A DNA stretch of 64,000 nt from CATQHD01 sp965243165 (GTDB lineage: Bacteria; Actinomycetota; Acidimicrobiia; Spongiisociales; Spongiisociaceae): contig OZ251535.1 of the NCBI GenBank assembly GCA_965243165.1, positions 2,852,001 to 2,916,000 of the forward strand, given 5' to 3'. The translations under genes and the position numbers were made by a program. The notes under the pieces are model-generated. The model did not search any database, was not told the DNA's origin, and saw nothing but the letters and a program-made list of their open reading frames with translations. Of this stretch, positions 36,524-45,448 are shown piece after piece (position 1 is the stretch's first letter; every line of letters begins with the position of its first letter).

Positions 36524-37255
36524 GTGAACACCGACTGCCGGAGCGCCGTCTCCGAGCTCGACCGGGCGCTGAAGAACCTGGGCCGGCGGGAGAGGGCCGA
36601 GTTCGAGAAGAGCTACCTGCGCAGCCGCCTCATCCATTACGGGGTGCGGGTGCCGGAAATCCGCAAGGAGGTCGAATCCTGGCGCATCCGGTTCGAGGTT
36701 GCGGCGCACGAGGACACGGTGCGGGCCGCGGAGCAGATGTGGGGGGCGGAGGTTCACGAGCTGAGGATGGCGGCGGCCTTCCTGCTGCAGGCCAACGAAC
36801 CGAGCCTGGAACCGTCCGCCTTGGAACTGGTGGAACGCCTGCTCAGGGAGTCGGGCACCTGGGCGCTGGTCGACAATCTGGCCGTCCATACGGCGGGGCC
36901 GCTGCTGGAGCGCAGCCCCGGGGCCGGCCGGGTGGTGGAGCGCTGGGGGTCGGACGAAGACTTCTGGATGCGGCGGTCGGCGCTGCTGGTGCATCTCGGG
37001 CCGCTCCGTTCCGGGGGCGGTGATTGGGGCCGTTTCACCGGCCTGGCCGACCGGATGCTGGAAGAAAAGGAGTTCTTCATCCGCAAGGCGGTCGGCTGGT
37101 GCCTGCGGGACGCCGCCCGCCTCCGCCCGGATATGGTCTACGAATGGCTGCTGCCCAGGGCGGGGCGGGCCTCGGGGGTAACGGTGCGGGAAGCGGTGAA
37201 GCGGCTGCCGCCCGGCCAGGCGGCGGCGGTGATGGAAGCCTACAAATCCTCATAG
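36524..37255 (+). CDS. AlkD-like DNA alkylation repair protein
   Basis: 243 residues, GTG start behind GAGAGG. It is built of HEAT-like helical pairs as in AlkC/AlkD glycosylases: EFEKSYLRSRLIHYGVRVPE, HELRMAAAFLLQ, TWALVDNLAVHTAGPLLE, FWMRRSALLVHLGPL and FFIRKAVGWCLRDAARLRPD. The family excises positively charged alkylated bases. The WALVD and FWMRRSALL segments correspond to the DNA-facing core, including the aspartate and tryptophan positions. It is a single gene between the tRNA and a small reverse-strand membrane protein. Confidence 0.87.
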   Translation: MNTDCRSAVSELDRALKNLGRRERAEFEKSYLRSRLIHYGVRVPEIRKEVESWRIRFEVAAHEDTVRAAEQMWGAEVHELRMAAAFLLQANEPSLEPSALELVERLLRESGTWALVDNLAVHTAGPLLERSPGAGRVVERWGSDEDFWMRRSALLVHLGPLRSGGGDWGRFTGLADRMLEEKEFFIRKAVGWCLRDAARLRPDMVYEWLLPRAGRASGVTVREAVKRLPPGQAAAVMEAYKSS

Positions 37256-37353
37256 CCGTCTTCGGCAGCCCGTCTTCGCCTATTCGGCGCACTCCCGCCG
37301 GCAACCAACGATCCCCTTCGAGCGCCGTTCGCGCCGGCCGCCGCAGCGGGCGG

Positions 37354-37569
37354 TCACACCAGGAAGCTGACCGCGCCCCACACCGTGATGGCGGCGCCCA
37401 CCGTCAGCAGGAACCTGGCCCGTCCGGGCCGGTAGGCGCCCTGGAAGCCCTTGGGCCCTTCCCCCCGGGCGTGCTTCCACATGGCGAAGCCGTTGCCGGC
37501 GACCATCGCCAGCCCCACCGCCAGCATGATCTGGCCCAGCAAGGCGTCCAGCCCCAGGATGTCCGCCAT
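37354..37569 (-). CDS. Small membrane protein, 71 residues
   Basis: Two predicted membrane segments: LLGQIMLAVGLAMVAGNGFA near the N terminus and FLLTVGAAITVWGAVSFLV at the C terminus, joined by a charged loop (KHARGEGPKGFQGAYRPGRA). The ATG at 37569 has a G-rich stretch upstream. The family is not recognised; small two-helix proteins of this layout are common in actinomycetes. The function is unknown. Confidence 0.6.
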   Translation of the reverse strand: MADILGLDALLGQIMLAVGLAMVAGNGFAMWKHARGEGPKGFQGAYRPGRARFLLTVGAAITVWGAVSFLV

Positions 37570-37650
37570 CACACCCCCACGGTAGCCGCCCGCCGAACCT
37601 CCGGGCGTTTCCGCCGATGCGGCGGCGGTCCCGTAAAGTAAACTGCGGTC

Positions 37651-38559
37651 ATGGCTTCTCAAGGTTCACGAATGGCGATCTTGGCGGCGCTGGCGGCCAA
37701 CTCCATCATCGCCGTCGCCAAGTTCACCGCCGCCGCCTTCACCGGATCGGCGGCCATGCTGGCCGAAGGCCTCCACTCGGTGGCCGACTCCGGAAACCAG
37801 GGCATGCTGCTGTGGGGCATATCCGCCGCCCGGCGCCGGGGCGGCGCCCTGCACCCGTTCGGACGGGGCAAGGAGAGCTACTTCTGGAGCCTCATGGTGG
37901 CTTTCATGCTGTTCGCGGGCGGGTCGGTGTTCTCCATCCAGCACGGGGTCAACGCCCTCCGCCACCCGCACGCGGTGCAGAACTTCGCGGTGTCGGCGGC
38001 GGTGCTGGGCGGGGCGGTCGTCTTCGAGTCCTTCTCCTACCTGGTGGCGATCCGGGAATTCAACCGCGTCCGCCGGGGGAAACCGGTTCTGCGCGCCCTC
38101 CGAGACACCAAAGACGCCGCCCTGCTGGTGATCCTGCTGGAGGACACCGCCGCCCTGGGCGGCCTGCTGGTGGCCTTGGGCGGGGTGACCGCCTCCCGCC
38201 TGACCGGCGACCCCGTCTGGGACGCCCTGGCTTCCATCGCGATCGGAGTGCTGCTGGCGGTCGTGGCCTTCCTGATGGCCTACGAGACCAAAGGCCTGCT
38301 CATCGGCGAATCCGCCAGCCTCCGCGACCAGGACGTCATCCGCGCCAAGGTGCTCGGCAACCGCAACGTGGCGGATGTGTCCCAGATGCTGACCATGCAC
38401 ATGGGGCCCGAGGAGATCCTCGTCAACCTCGAGCTGGAGCTGGAGGGCGGCCTGTCGGGCGACGAGGTCCACCGGACGGTCACCGAGGTGGAGGAGTCCA
38501 TACGCTCCGCCCTGCCCGGCGCCAAGAACATCTTCATCGAGACGAAGGCCGGTGCGTGA
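37651..38559 (+). CDS. Cation diffusion facilitator family transporter
   Basis: 302 residues. An inner-membrane metal/proton antiporter. The metal-site helices read FTGSAAMLAEGLHSVADSGN (where most CDF proteins have HxxxD) and LEDTAALGGLLVALGGV, and there is a six-helix membrane domain followed by a cytoplasmic ferredoxin-like domain (DVSQMLTMHMGPEEILVNLE). The metal (Zn, Fe, Mn or Co) cannot be told by eye. Its stop overlaps the thrB start (GTGA), so the two are translationally coupled although functionally unrelated. Confidence 0.88.
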   Translation: MASQGSRMAILAALAANSIIAVAKFTAAAFTGSAAMLAEGLHSVADSGNQGMLLWGISAARRRGGALHPFGRGKESYFWSLMVAFMLFAGGSVFSIQHGVNALRHPHAVQNFAVSAAVLGGAVVFESFSYLVAIREFNRVRRGKPVLRALRDTKDAALLVILLEDTAALGGLLVALGGVTASRLTGDPVWDALASIAIGVLLAVVAFLMAYETKGLLIGESASLRDQDVIRAKVLGNRNVADVSQMLTMHMGPEEILVNLELELEGGLSGDEVHRTVTEVEESIRSALPGAKNIFIETKAGA

Positions 38560-39419
38560 ACCGCACCTGCGCCTCGGCCCCGGCTTCATCGGCCAACCTG
38601 GGTCCGGGGTTCGACAGCCTGGCGCTGGCCCTCGACCTGCGCTGCGAGGTCCGGGCCGAGCAGGCAGCCTCGTGGTCGATCCGGCATTCGGGCCCCGAAC
38701 CCTTCACGGGCCGCCCCGAAAACGACGCGGTGCTGGCCGCGGCCCAGAAGTTCAGCCCCCGGCCGCTGCGGATAGAGGTGGTCAACCGCATTCCGCTCTG
38801 CCGGGGCCTCGGATCAAGCGCCGCCGCCTACGCCGCCGGGGCCATGGCCGCCGCCCTGGCAGCCGGCGGACGCGGCCCCGGCCGCGGCGAGCTGTTCCGT
38901 TTTGTGAGGGAAATGGAAGGCCATCCCGACAACGCCGCCGCCGCGGTGTACGGAGGTCTGGCGGCGGTGGCGGAAGGGGCGGTGTTCCACCCCCCCCTGT
39001 CGCCCGATCTGGCTCCGGTCATCGCCGTTCCGGGCTTCGAGTCGAAGACCGGGGAATCCCGGAAGGTGATCCCGGTTGCGGTCACGGTGGAAGCGGCGGT
39101 GCGCACCATCGGCCGGGTGGCCGCCCTGCTGGAAGGGCTGCGCAGCGGGTCGGCCGGCCCCCTCGGGCTGGCCGGGGGCGACGAGATCCATGAAACGCCC
39201 CGCACCCTCCACGACCCCCGCGCGGGCGGGCTGATCGAGGCCGCCCTGGAAGCCGGCGCCCTCCACGCCTGCCTGTCCGGGGCCGGGCCTTCGGTGCTGT
39301 GTCTGGTCCGCCGGAGCGAAGTGCGGACCGCCAAGGCCGCCCTGGAATCGGCGGTCGACCCCCAAGGCCGGGTGATCACCCCCGCCCCCGACCTCGCCGG
39401 CGTCCATTGCCGCGTTTGA
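38556..39419 (+). CDS. thrB: Homoserine kinase
   Basis: 287 residues, GTG start overlapping the CDF stop. A GHMP kinase that phosphorylates homoserine for threonine synthesis. It shows the N-terminal PASSANLGPGFDSLALAL, the ATP-binding PLCRGLGSSAAAYAAG, the HPDNAAAAVYGGL segment and the C-terminal CLSGAGPSVLCLV. Length fits the family. A longer same-frame extension upstream is antisense-like read-through over the CDF gene and was ignored. No thrA or thrC is in the window. Confidence 0.93.
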   Translation: MNRTCASAPASSANLGPGFDSLALALDLRCEVRAEQAASWSIRHSGPEPFTGRPENDAVLAAAQKFSPRPLRIEVVNRIPLCRGLGSSAAAYAAGAMAAALAAGGRGPGRGELFRFVREMEGHPDNAAAAVYGGLAAVAEGAVFHPPLSPDLAPVIAVPGFESKTGESRKVIPVAVTVEAAVRTIGRVAALLEGLRSGSAGPLGLAGGDEIHETPRTLHDPRAGGLIEAALEAGALHACLSGAGPSVLCLVRRSEVRTAKAALESAVDPQGRVITPAPDLAGVHCRV

Positions 39420-39486
39420 AGCCCGCGCCCGCCGCGCGGCGGAGCCTCCGCCGAGACAGGCGGGCAGATACTGGAAGGGGCCGGAG

Positions 39487-39579
39487 CTAGCTCCGCTTCT
39501 TGTGGCGGTTGGCCTTCACCCGCTTGCGGTACTTGTGCTTGCTCATTTTCTTGCGGCGCTTTTTGATCAGCGAACCCAT
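39487..39579 (-). CDS. Ribosomal protein bS22-like (AURKAIP1/COX24 type)
   Basis: 30 residues, nearly all basic: MGSLIKKRRKKMSKHKYRKR followed by VKANRHKKRS. This matches the tiny MGSVIKKRRKRMSKKKHRK proteins of actinomycetes, described structurally as bS22 in mycobacterial small subunits. The ATG at 39579 has GAGGA about 6 bases upstream. The open frame continues far upstream as a GC-rich shadow, so a length-based gene caller would miss or mis-start it. Confidence 0.9.
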   Translation of the reverse strand: MGSLIKKRRKKMSKHKYRKRVKANRHKKRS

Positions 39580-39686
39580 GCAAATCCTCGATTGCGTCCT
39601 TGATCTGATTGTTGCGCGCGCGGCGGCGCTCCGCAAACCGGAACCAGGCCCGGCCTCCGTACCCGGGCGGGCGGGGCGGACCTGGG

Positions 39687-40529
39687 TCAGTTCGGGTTGC
39701 GGAGGAAACGCTCGATGTCCTCCACCAGCCGCCGGGCACCCCCTGCCTGCACCGCCCGGCTCTCGCTCTCCTGCTCGAGCCGCGCGATGTATTCGGCCAT
39801 GCCGTCCGAATCGCCGACCAGCTCGTTGACCTTGGCCTCGTAGCCGGCCGCCTCCTCGTCGAGGGCCGCCGCGTCGAAACGCCACCCGATCAGGTCACCC
39901 AATGCGTAGAGGAGAGCCCTGGCGGCGGCGGGGTTGGGGCCGCCCGCCAGGTAGTGCGGCACCCCCGCCCAGAGGCCGGACGACTCCATCCCCTCGTCCT
40001 CCAAGGCGGCGGTCATGACCCCGGTGATCCCGGTCGGCCCTTCGTAGGTGGAGGGGTTTAACCCCATCCGCATGGCGAAGCCGGGGTCGCTGGAGACGCC
40101 GAATATCTGAACCGGCAGGGTATGGGGAACCTGGCCGATGAACGCCCCGACCGCGACCGCCTCCCGCACCCCCAGGCGGCGGAGCACACCCGCCACCTCG
40201 GCGCAGTACCGGCGCCAGAGGAGATGCGGCTCCTCGCCCAGCACCAGAACCAGGTCGCGTCTGTGTCCGGGGAGGGGCACGGCGAAGAATCCGGTCACCG
40301 GCCAGTGGATGCGCCTGGCCTCCCCGTCGATGGACACCACCGGGCGCGAAAGCTGGTAGTTCATGTACGTTTCCATGTCGAGCTGGGCGACCGGTATCTC
40401 GTCGTGTTGCTCCAGGAGGTGGTAGAGCGCCCTCGAAGCCGCGTCGGCCGCGTCGTTCCAGCCTTCGAAAGCCAGCACCGCCACCGGGTCGCGCAATTCG
40501 GGTTCTTGGATCCACTCGACGCCGCTCAC
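39687..40529 (-). CDS. PAC2 family protein
   Basis: About 280 residues. Proteasome-assembly-chaperone-like PAC2 domain: PVAVLAFEGWNDAADAASRA, DMETYMNYQLSRPVV, VLVLGEEPHLLWRRYCAEV, VAVGAFIGQVPHTLPV, STYEGPTGITGVMTAALE and GGPNPAAARALLYALGDLI. In actinomycetes PAC2 proteins occur near proteasome genes but their role is unproven. A GTG at 40529 was chosen; another at 40574 would start 3 bases after the copper ATPase stop. It is probably co-transcribed with that gene. Confidence 0.85.
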   Translation of the reverse strand: MSGVEWIQEPELRDPVAVLAFEGWNDAADAASRALYHLLEQHDEIPVAQLDMETYMNYQLSRPVVSIDGEARRIHWPVTGFFAVPLPGHRRDLVLVLGEEPHLLWRRYCAEVAGVLRRLGVREAVAVGAFIGQVPHTLPVQIFGVSSDPGFAMRMGLNPSTYEGPTGITGVMTAALEDEGMESSGLWAGVPHYLAGGPNPAAARALLYALGDLIGWRFDAAALDEEAAGYEAKVNELVGDSDGMAEYIARLEQESESRAVQAGGARRLVEDIERFLRNPN

Positions 40530-40577
40530 CCGCCGGAGGGTAGCCGCCGGCGGCCGCCGAACCGGGCTGCGCACCGC

Positions 40578-42779
40578 TCAGGCGGCCGGGCCGTCCAGCT
40601 CCTCGGGTTTCCACCCTCTGATCCGCAGGCTGTTCACCACCACCGACACGCTGGACAGCGCCATGGCCGCCGCCGCCGCCATGGGGTCGAGCAGGCCCGC
40701 CGCCGCCAGCGGGATGGCGGCCGTGTTGTAGGCGAAGGCCCACCACAGGTTCTGGCGGATGCCCCGCATGGTGCGACGGGACAGATCCACCGCCGTGACC
40801 GCCAAGGCGGGATTGCCGGACATGAGGGCGACGTCGGCGGCTTCGACCGCCAGGTCGCTGCCGGTGCCCACCCCCATTCCCACCGAGGCGGAGGCGAGGG
40901 CGGGGGCGTCGTTCACCCCGTCGCCCACGAAGGCGGCGCGGTCTCCCGCCTCCTGCCAGGCGGCGATGACCGCAGCTTTGTCACGGGGGCGCAGCCCGGC
41001 GTGCACCTCGGTGATGCCCAGCTGTTGGGCCGCCGCCCGGGCCGCGGCCTCGTGGTCGCCGGTCAGCATGGCCGGGCGCAGCGAGCGCCGTTCGAGGGCG
41101 GCCGCCGCCGCCGCGGCGGAGGGCCGGATCTGATCGGCGACCGCCGCGATCCCCCGCACCTCCCCGCCCCACGCCCCGGCGAAGACCGTGGCGCCCCCCC
41201 GGCGGGCCTCTTCCACGGCCCTCTCCCAACGGGGCGCCGCCGTTATGCCCTCGCGGGCCAGGAGCTCGAGGGTCCCCACCGTCACCTCCACCCCCTCCAC
41301 CTCCCCCCGGGCGCCCAGCCCCGGAAACACGGTGACCCCGGACGCCGGGGCGGGCGCAACCCCCCGCTCCAGGGCGCCCCGCTCCACCGCCTCTCCGATC
41401 GGGTGGCCGGTCCCCCTTTCGACGCCCGCCGCCCAGGCCAGGAACCGGGGGTCGCCGCTCTCGACATGGGTGAGGGTCATCCGCCCGGCGGTCAGGGTGC
41501 CGGTCTTGTCGAAAGCCACCCGGCTCAGCTTCGCCGTCCGCTCGAACGCCTCTGCGGAGCGGAACACCACCCCCAGCTCGGCGCCCCGCCCGGCCGCCAC
41601 CGCGGCGGCGGTCGGGGCGGCCAATCCCAGCGCGCAGGGGCAGGCGATGATCAACACCGCCACCGCATTGCGGAGGGCGGCGGCGGGGTCGCCGGTCGCG
41701 GCGAACCATCCGGCCATGACCAACGCCGCCGCCGCCGCTACCGCCGGCGCGAAGACGCCCGACACCCGGTCGGCCAGGCGCTGGATGGGGGCCTTCGTGG
41801 CGCGGGCGGCTTCGACGATCCGCGCCACCTCGGCCAGCACGGTGTCTTCGCCCACCCCGGTCGCTTCCACCACCAGCCGCCCGGTCTGGTTGACGGTGCC
41901 CGCCGTTACGCGGTCTCCCGCCCGGCGGTGCACCGGAACCGCCTCCCCGGTCAGCATCGATTCGTCCACCGCCCCCTCCCCTTCGACCACTTCCCCGTCC
42001 ACCGGCACCCGCCCGCCGGGGGCCACCTCGACGCGGTCCCCCGCCGACACCTCCTCGATGGGAACGACCGTCCACGCCCCGCCGCGCAGCACCTTGGCTT
42101 CCCGCCCGCCCAGCTCGAGCAGCCGGAACACGGCCTGGGAGGCCCGGCCCTTGGCGCGCGCCTCCAGATAACGGCCCAGCAGCACGAACATCACGATGGC
42201 GGCGCCCGTCTCGAAGAACAGGGGCCGGCCCGCCCCCAAGGCCCAAAAGGAGTAGAGCCAGGCCGCCAGGGAACCCAGGCTGATGAGGGAGTCCATGCTC
42301 ATGCCGCCCCGCCGCAGGCGCTCCCACGCCGCCCGATGAATGCTGCGGCCCGCCCACACCACCGCCCCGGTCGACAGCGCCGCCTGGGTCCAACCGCTCC
42401 ACCCCCCGCCGGGGGCGGCCATCCCCAGGACGACGACGGGCAGGGCCAGGGCGGCGGCGGCGAGGAACCTATGCAGACCGGCCCGCCGCTGCTCGGCGTC
42501 TTCGGCCACCGCATCCCGCCCGCTCCGGGCCGGACGCTTGGGCTTGATGCGGTATCCGATCTCCTCTACCGCCGCCGCCAGCTCCGCCGCCGGCGCCGCC
42601 GCCCGGGTCACCTTCACCCGCGCCTGATTCGACACCAGATCCACCGCCGCCGAAACCACCCCCTCCTGGCCCGCCAACGCTTCTTCCACCCGCCCCGCGC
42701 ACGAGGCGCACGTCATCCCCTGCACCTCGAAGACGACTTCCCCGGCGCCGGTCTGCGGCGGGGCGGCGGCGGTTGCCAT
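40578..42779 (-). CDS. copA: Copper-translocating P1B-type ATPase
   Basis: 733 residues. An N-terminal heavy-metal-binding domain with MTCASCAGRVEEAL, eight predicted membrane helices, the ion-pathway motif CPCALGLAAP, actuator VDESMLTGEAVPV, phosphorylation site FDKTGTLT, the HP motif in GTGHPIGEAVERG and hinge FVGDGVNDAPAL. The CPC motif and MxCxxC domain indicate Cu(I) export (or Ag). It starts at ATG 42779. Two 13-bp palindromes about 110-140 bases upstream may form its operator. No CsoR, CopZ or CueR gene is adjacent. Confidence 0.94.
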   Translation of the reverse strand: MATAAAPPQTGAGEVVFEVQGMTCASCAGRVEEALAGQEGVVSAAVDLVSNQARVKVTRAAAPAAELAAAVEEIGYRIKPKRPARSGRDAVAEDAEQRRAGLHRFLAAAALALPVVVLGMAAPGGGWSGWTQAALSTGAVVWAGRSIHRAAWERLRRGGMSMDSLISLGSLAAWLYSFWALGAGRPLFFETGAAIVMFVLLGRYLEARAKGRASQAVFRLLELGGREAKVLRGGAWTVVPIEEVSAGDRVEVAPGGRVPVDGEVVEGEGAVDESMLTGEAVPVHRRAGDRVTAGTVNQTGRLVVEATGVGEDTVLAEVARIVEAARATKAPIQRLADRVSGVFAPAVAAAAALVMAGWFAATGDPAAALRNAVAVLIIACPCALGLAAPTAAAVAAGRGAELGVVFRSAEAFERTAKLSRVAFDKTGTLTAGRMTLTHVESGDPRFLAWAAGVERGTGHPIGEAVERGALERGVAPAPASGVTVFPGLGARGEVEGVEVTVGTLELLAREGITAAPRWERAVEEARRGGATVFAGAWGGEVRGIAAVADQIRPSAAAAAAALERRSLRPAMLTGDHEAAARAAAQQLGITEVHAGLRPRDKAAVIAAWQEAGDRAAFVGDGVNDAPALASASVGMGVGTGSDLAVEAADVALMSGNPALAVTAVDLSRRTMRGIRQNLWWAFAYNTAAIPLAAAGLLDPMAAAAAMALSSVSVVVNSLRIRGWKPEELDGPAA

Positions 42780-42888
42780 CGGTCGAGAGGCTCCTTTGCG
42801 GGGGTTCGATCCGGCCGGACGCCGGCGCCCCCCAGCCTACCGGAGGACGGCCGGCTGCAAAGCAAAGACCCCGGCGCCCGCCGGATTA

Positions 42889-42918
42889 TTGATAAGATCA
42901 AATAATTGATACAATCAA
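42889..42918. promoter_or_regulatory. Two tandem 13-bp palindromic operators
   Basis: TTGATAAGATCAA at 42889-42901 and TTGATACAATCAA at 42906-42918 are both of the form TTGAT-N3-ATCAA, with centres 17 bases apart, in an AT-rich island inside very GC-rich DNA. They lie between the divergent copA (start 42779) and small Cys/His protein (start 43006) genes. The arrangement is that of a dimeric helix-turn-helix repressor or activator binding twice. The regulator is not identifiable here. Confidence 0.6.
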
Positions 42919-43005
42919 TCCGGATTCGGAAATAAAGGAGGGGCGGAAGGCGTTGCACAGGACAGGTACAGCAAACCGTCTACGAAAAAGAAAGGAGGTT
43001 GCGTC

Positions 43006-43197
43006 ATGGTCGACACGCTCGGCGGCTCCCAGCTGCGCGGCAGGATCCGCCCGTCCCGCACCTACGCGGCGGGCCGGGTATGCCGGCGCAACGGCTGCTC
43101 CACGAAGCTCTCCGTGTACAACCGCAGGGAGCACTGCAACATCCACGCTCCGGTGAAGTTCCCCCGGGTTCGGGGTCGGATAGTCCCGGAGGCCTAG
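43006..43197 (+). CDS. Small Cys/His-rich protein, 63 residues
   Basis: The ATG follows a strong AAAGGAGG at 42989-42996. The protein has a basic N-terminal half and a CX4C-X11-CX3H cluster in CRRNGCSTKLSVYNRREHCN then IHAP, which looks like a treble-clef or zinc-finger knuckle. Similar short proteins are common in actinomycetes with unknown function. It is divergent from copA with the tandem operators between them, and a strong hairpin terminator follows its stop. Confidence 0.75.
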   Translation: MVDTLGGSQLRGRIRPSRTYAAGRVCRRNGCSTKLSVYNRREHCNIHAPVKFPRVRGRIVPEA

Positions 43198-43202
43198 GGC
43201 CG

Positions 43203-43239
43203 GGCCGCCCGGGGCTGGGAAACCAGCCGCCGGGCGGCC
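43203..43239. terminator. Strong hairpin between convergent genes
   Basis: GGCCGCCCGG (43203-43212) pairs with CCGGGCGGCC (43230-43239), with an inner CTGG/CCAG extension closing a GAAA loop. It lies between the small Cys/His gene and the convergent M3 peptidase gene. No T tract follows, as is common in GC-rich actinomycetes. Confidence 0.65.
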
Positions 43240-43258
43240 GGACCCGGCAGGCGGCTGT

Positions 43259-45211
43259 TCAGTCGATTCCCAGCTTCCGGAGAAAGGCGTCCCGGCGGGG
43301 CGCCCGGCCCAGGAAGTCCGCCAGCATCTCGTCTGCGTCCTTGGTTCCGTTCGGTTCCAGCACCTTGCGGCGGTAGTCCATGCCCACCTCGGGCGAGAGG
43401 ACGCCCTCCTCGAGGAAACGGCTGAACATGTCCTGGCCGAACACCTCCGCCCACAGGTATCCGTAATAGCCGGCGTCGTAGCCCCCCAGCAGGTGGCCGA
43501 ACGAAGCCAGCATGAAGGTGCCTTCGTGATGGGGCAGCAGACCGGTCTCCGCCCGCCTCCGCAGCACGGCTTCCAGCTCGGCCGGACAGCGGGAGGCGTG
43601 GAGGTCCATGTCGATCTGCCCCAGCATGATCTGGCGCAGATTGAAGAGGGCCGCGTTCAGGTTCCGCGCCTCGGCCAGGCGGGCGACCAGCTCCTCCGGG
43701 ATGGGTTCCCCGGTGTCGTAACGGCGGGCGAAGGTCTGGAGGACTTCGGGAATCCAGCACCAGTTCTCCATGATCTGGGACGGCGCCTCCACGAAGTCCC
43801 ACTCGGTCCCGGCGCCGCCGAAGCGGGCGAAGTCGGCCTGCGAGAGGCACATGTGGAGGATGTGGCCGAACTCGTGGAAGAGGGTCACCACCTCGTCGTG
43901 CTGCAGCAGGGCCGGGCGCCCCCCGGACGGGCGGGTGAGGTTGGCCGCGACGGCGCAGACCGGCCGGCGCCGGACTCCGTCGAGGCCCCGGCCGCCGGGC
44001 GCCAGGGGGAAGGCCGCCGCGTGCCCGAACTTGCCCTCCCGCGGATGCAGATCCATGTAGAAGTGGGCCAGCAGTCCGCCCGAGGCCGCGTCGGTCATCC
44101 GGTAGGCGGGCGCCTCCCCGCACCAGGAGGGGGCGTCGACCTGCTCGTAGGCGAGGCCGAACACCGCGGCGGTGATGTCGAACAGCCCGGCCAGCACCTG
44201 TTCGAGCGGGAAATAGGCCGAGACCTCGACCGGGTCGATCCCGTAGTCCTGTTTCATCTGCTCGGTGTGGCACCAGGCGCGGTCCCACGTCCGGACGGGC
44301 GCTTCATGGCCGCGCGAGGCGAGCAGACGCTCCATCTCGGCTTTCTCCCGCCGCCCCGCTTCGGTGAGGGGCGCCAGCAGCGACGAATAGAACTCGGCCA
44401 CCGCCTCCGGGCGTTTGGCCATCTTGCCCTCCATGCTGTGGTGCGCCCAGGACGGCGCCCCGAACAGCTCCGCCGCCTCGGCCCTCGCCCGCAGCGCCTC
44501 CTCCATCACCGGGGTGTTGGCGGCCCGCGCCCGGTTGCCGAACTTGAAGGCCAGCTCCTCCCTGAGGCGGCGGCGGGGGGAGTTCTCCATGAACGGGAAG
44601 ACGTCCGGGTAGTCCATGGTGATGAGGCGGGTCCTCTCGGCGGCGCCCGGCCGCAGGCGGTTCCGGTAGTCCTCCGGCAGGCCCTCGAGATCGTCTTCGG
44701 ACACCTCGAGGCCGTCTTCGTGGTCGGCCAGGTTGGCGGAGAACTCCACCTGCAGCTCCACCAGGCGCTCCCGCAGCTCCTGCAGCCGCTTCCGTTTGCC
44801 CTCTTCCAGCTCGTGGCCGGCCATGCGGAAGTCCCGGAGGGCGTGTTCGAGCACCCGGGCCGGCTCGCCCGACAGGCTTCGGGCTTCTTCGGTGTCCGCG
44901 TAGTTCCGGACCGCCTCGTACAGTTCCCGGCGCGAGATCAGTTCCAGGCCCCATTTCTGGAGCCGCTCCTCGGCCCGGCGGGCGGCGCGGCGGACCGCCT
45001 CGTCGGGCGACACCTGCCCCAGGAAGGGCCCCCGCCCGTAGGCTTCCATGCCCAGGCGGCCGGCCTCCTCGAAGGGTGCCATGGTGTTGGCGAAGGTGCG
45101 GAGGCCCTCCGCCGCCAGCAGGCCGGCTATCAGCTCCTCCCCCCGGGCGACGGCGCTCTCCACCGCTTCGGTGACCGACTCGGCGGCAACGGTCGAATAG
45201 TCGAACAGCAT
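43259..45211 (-). CDS. M3 family zinc metallopeptidase
   Basis: About 650 residues. Oligopeptidase of the thimet/PepF group: zinc site VVTLFHEFGHILHMCLSQAD (HEXXH), the downstream glutamate in DFVEAPSQIMENW, and the C-terminal GYYGYLWAEVFGQDMFSRF. It degrades short peptides in the cytoplasm. The start at 45211 gives MLFDYSTVAAESVTEAVESA, which fits the family N terminus; the frame runs open to 45544 through a dispersed non-coding repeat, and that extension is rejected. Confidence 0.92.
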   Translation of the reverse strand: MLFDYSTVAAESVTEAVESAVARGEELIAGLLAAEGLRTFANTMAPFEEAGRLGMEAYGRGPFLGQVSPDEAVRRAARRAEERLQKWGLELISRRELYEAVRNYADTEEARSLSGEPARVLEHALRDFRMAGHELEEGKRKRLQELRERLVELQVEFSANLADHEDGLEVSEDDLEGLPEDYRNRLRPGAAERTRLITMDYPDVFPFMENSPRRRLREELAFKFGNRARAANTPVMEEALRARAEAAELFGAPSWAHHSMEGKMAKRPEAVAEFYSSLLAPLTEAGRREKAEMERLLASRGHEAPVRTWDRAWCHTEQMKQDYGIDPVEVSAYFPLEQVLAGLFDITAAVFGLAYEQVDAPSWCGEAPAYRMTDAASGGLLAHFYMDLHPREGKFGHAAAFPLAPGGRGLDGVRRRPVCAVAANLTRPSGGRPALLQHDEVVTLFHEFGHILHMCLSQADFARFGGAGTEWDFVEAPSQIMENWCWIPEVLQTFARRYDTGEPIPEELVARLAEARNLNAALFNLRQIMLGQIDMDLHASRCPAELEAVLRRRAETGLLPHHEGTFMLASFGHLLGGYDAGYYGYLWAEVFGQDMFSRFLEEGVLSPEVGMDYRRKVLEPNGTKDADEMLADFLGRAPRRDAFLRKLGID

Positions 45212-45265
45212 CGGCCTCAATATAGAGGCGCCTCCAGCCCCGATTTTCATGCCCCCGCGGGGCGG

Positions 45266-45394
45266 CCCCTGCCCGCGCCGGTCCATCAGCCTGTGTGCAT
45301 CCCAGACCCCGCAGGGGCGGCTTTCACCGGTTGGTGAACACCCCCATACCTGATCAGAAGTGATTTCCCTGCGTTGCCCCAGGTCAGAAGGATG
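45266..45394 (-). repeat. Dispersed intergenic repeat family 1, copy a
   Basis: About 130 bases upstream of the M3 peptidase. Read on the reverse strand it aligns with 56700-56825 on the forward strand: shared blocks include CTGACCTGGGGCAAC, CTTCTGATCAG, CCAACCGGTGAA, CGGGGTCTGGGATG and CGGCGCGGGC. Identity looks near 80 percent by eye. The conserved core has a CTGATCAG palindrome. Confidence 0.75.
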
Positions 45395-45448
45395 TTTTAC
45401 GGGCCGCGAAAAGTTCTCGGAACAACCCCCTTTACGAACGCCCGAAAA

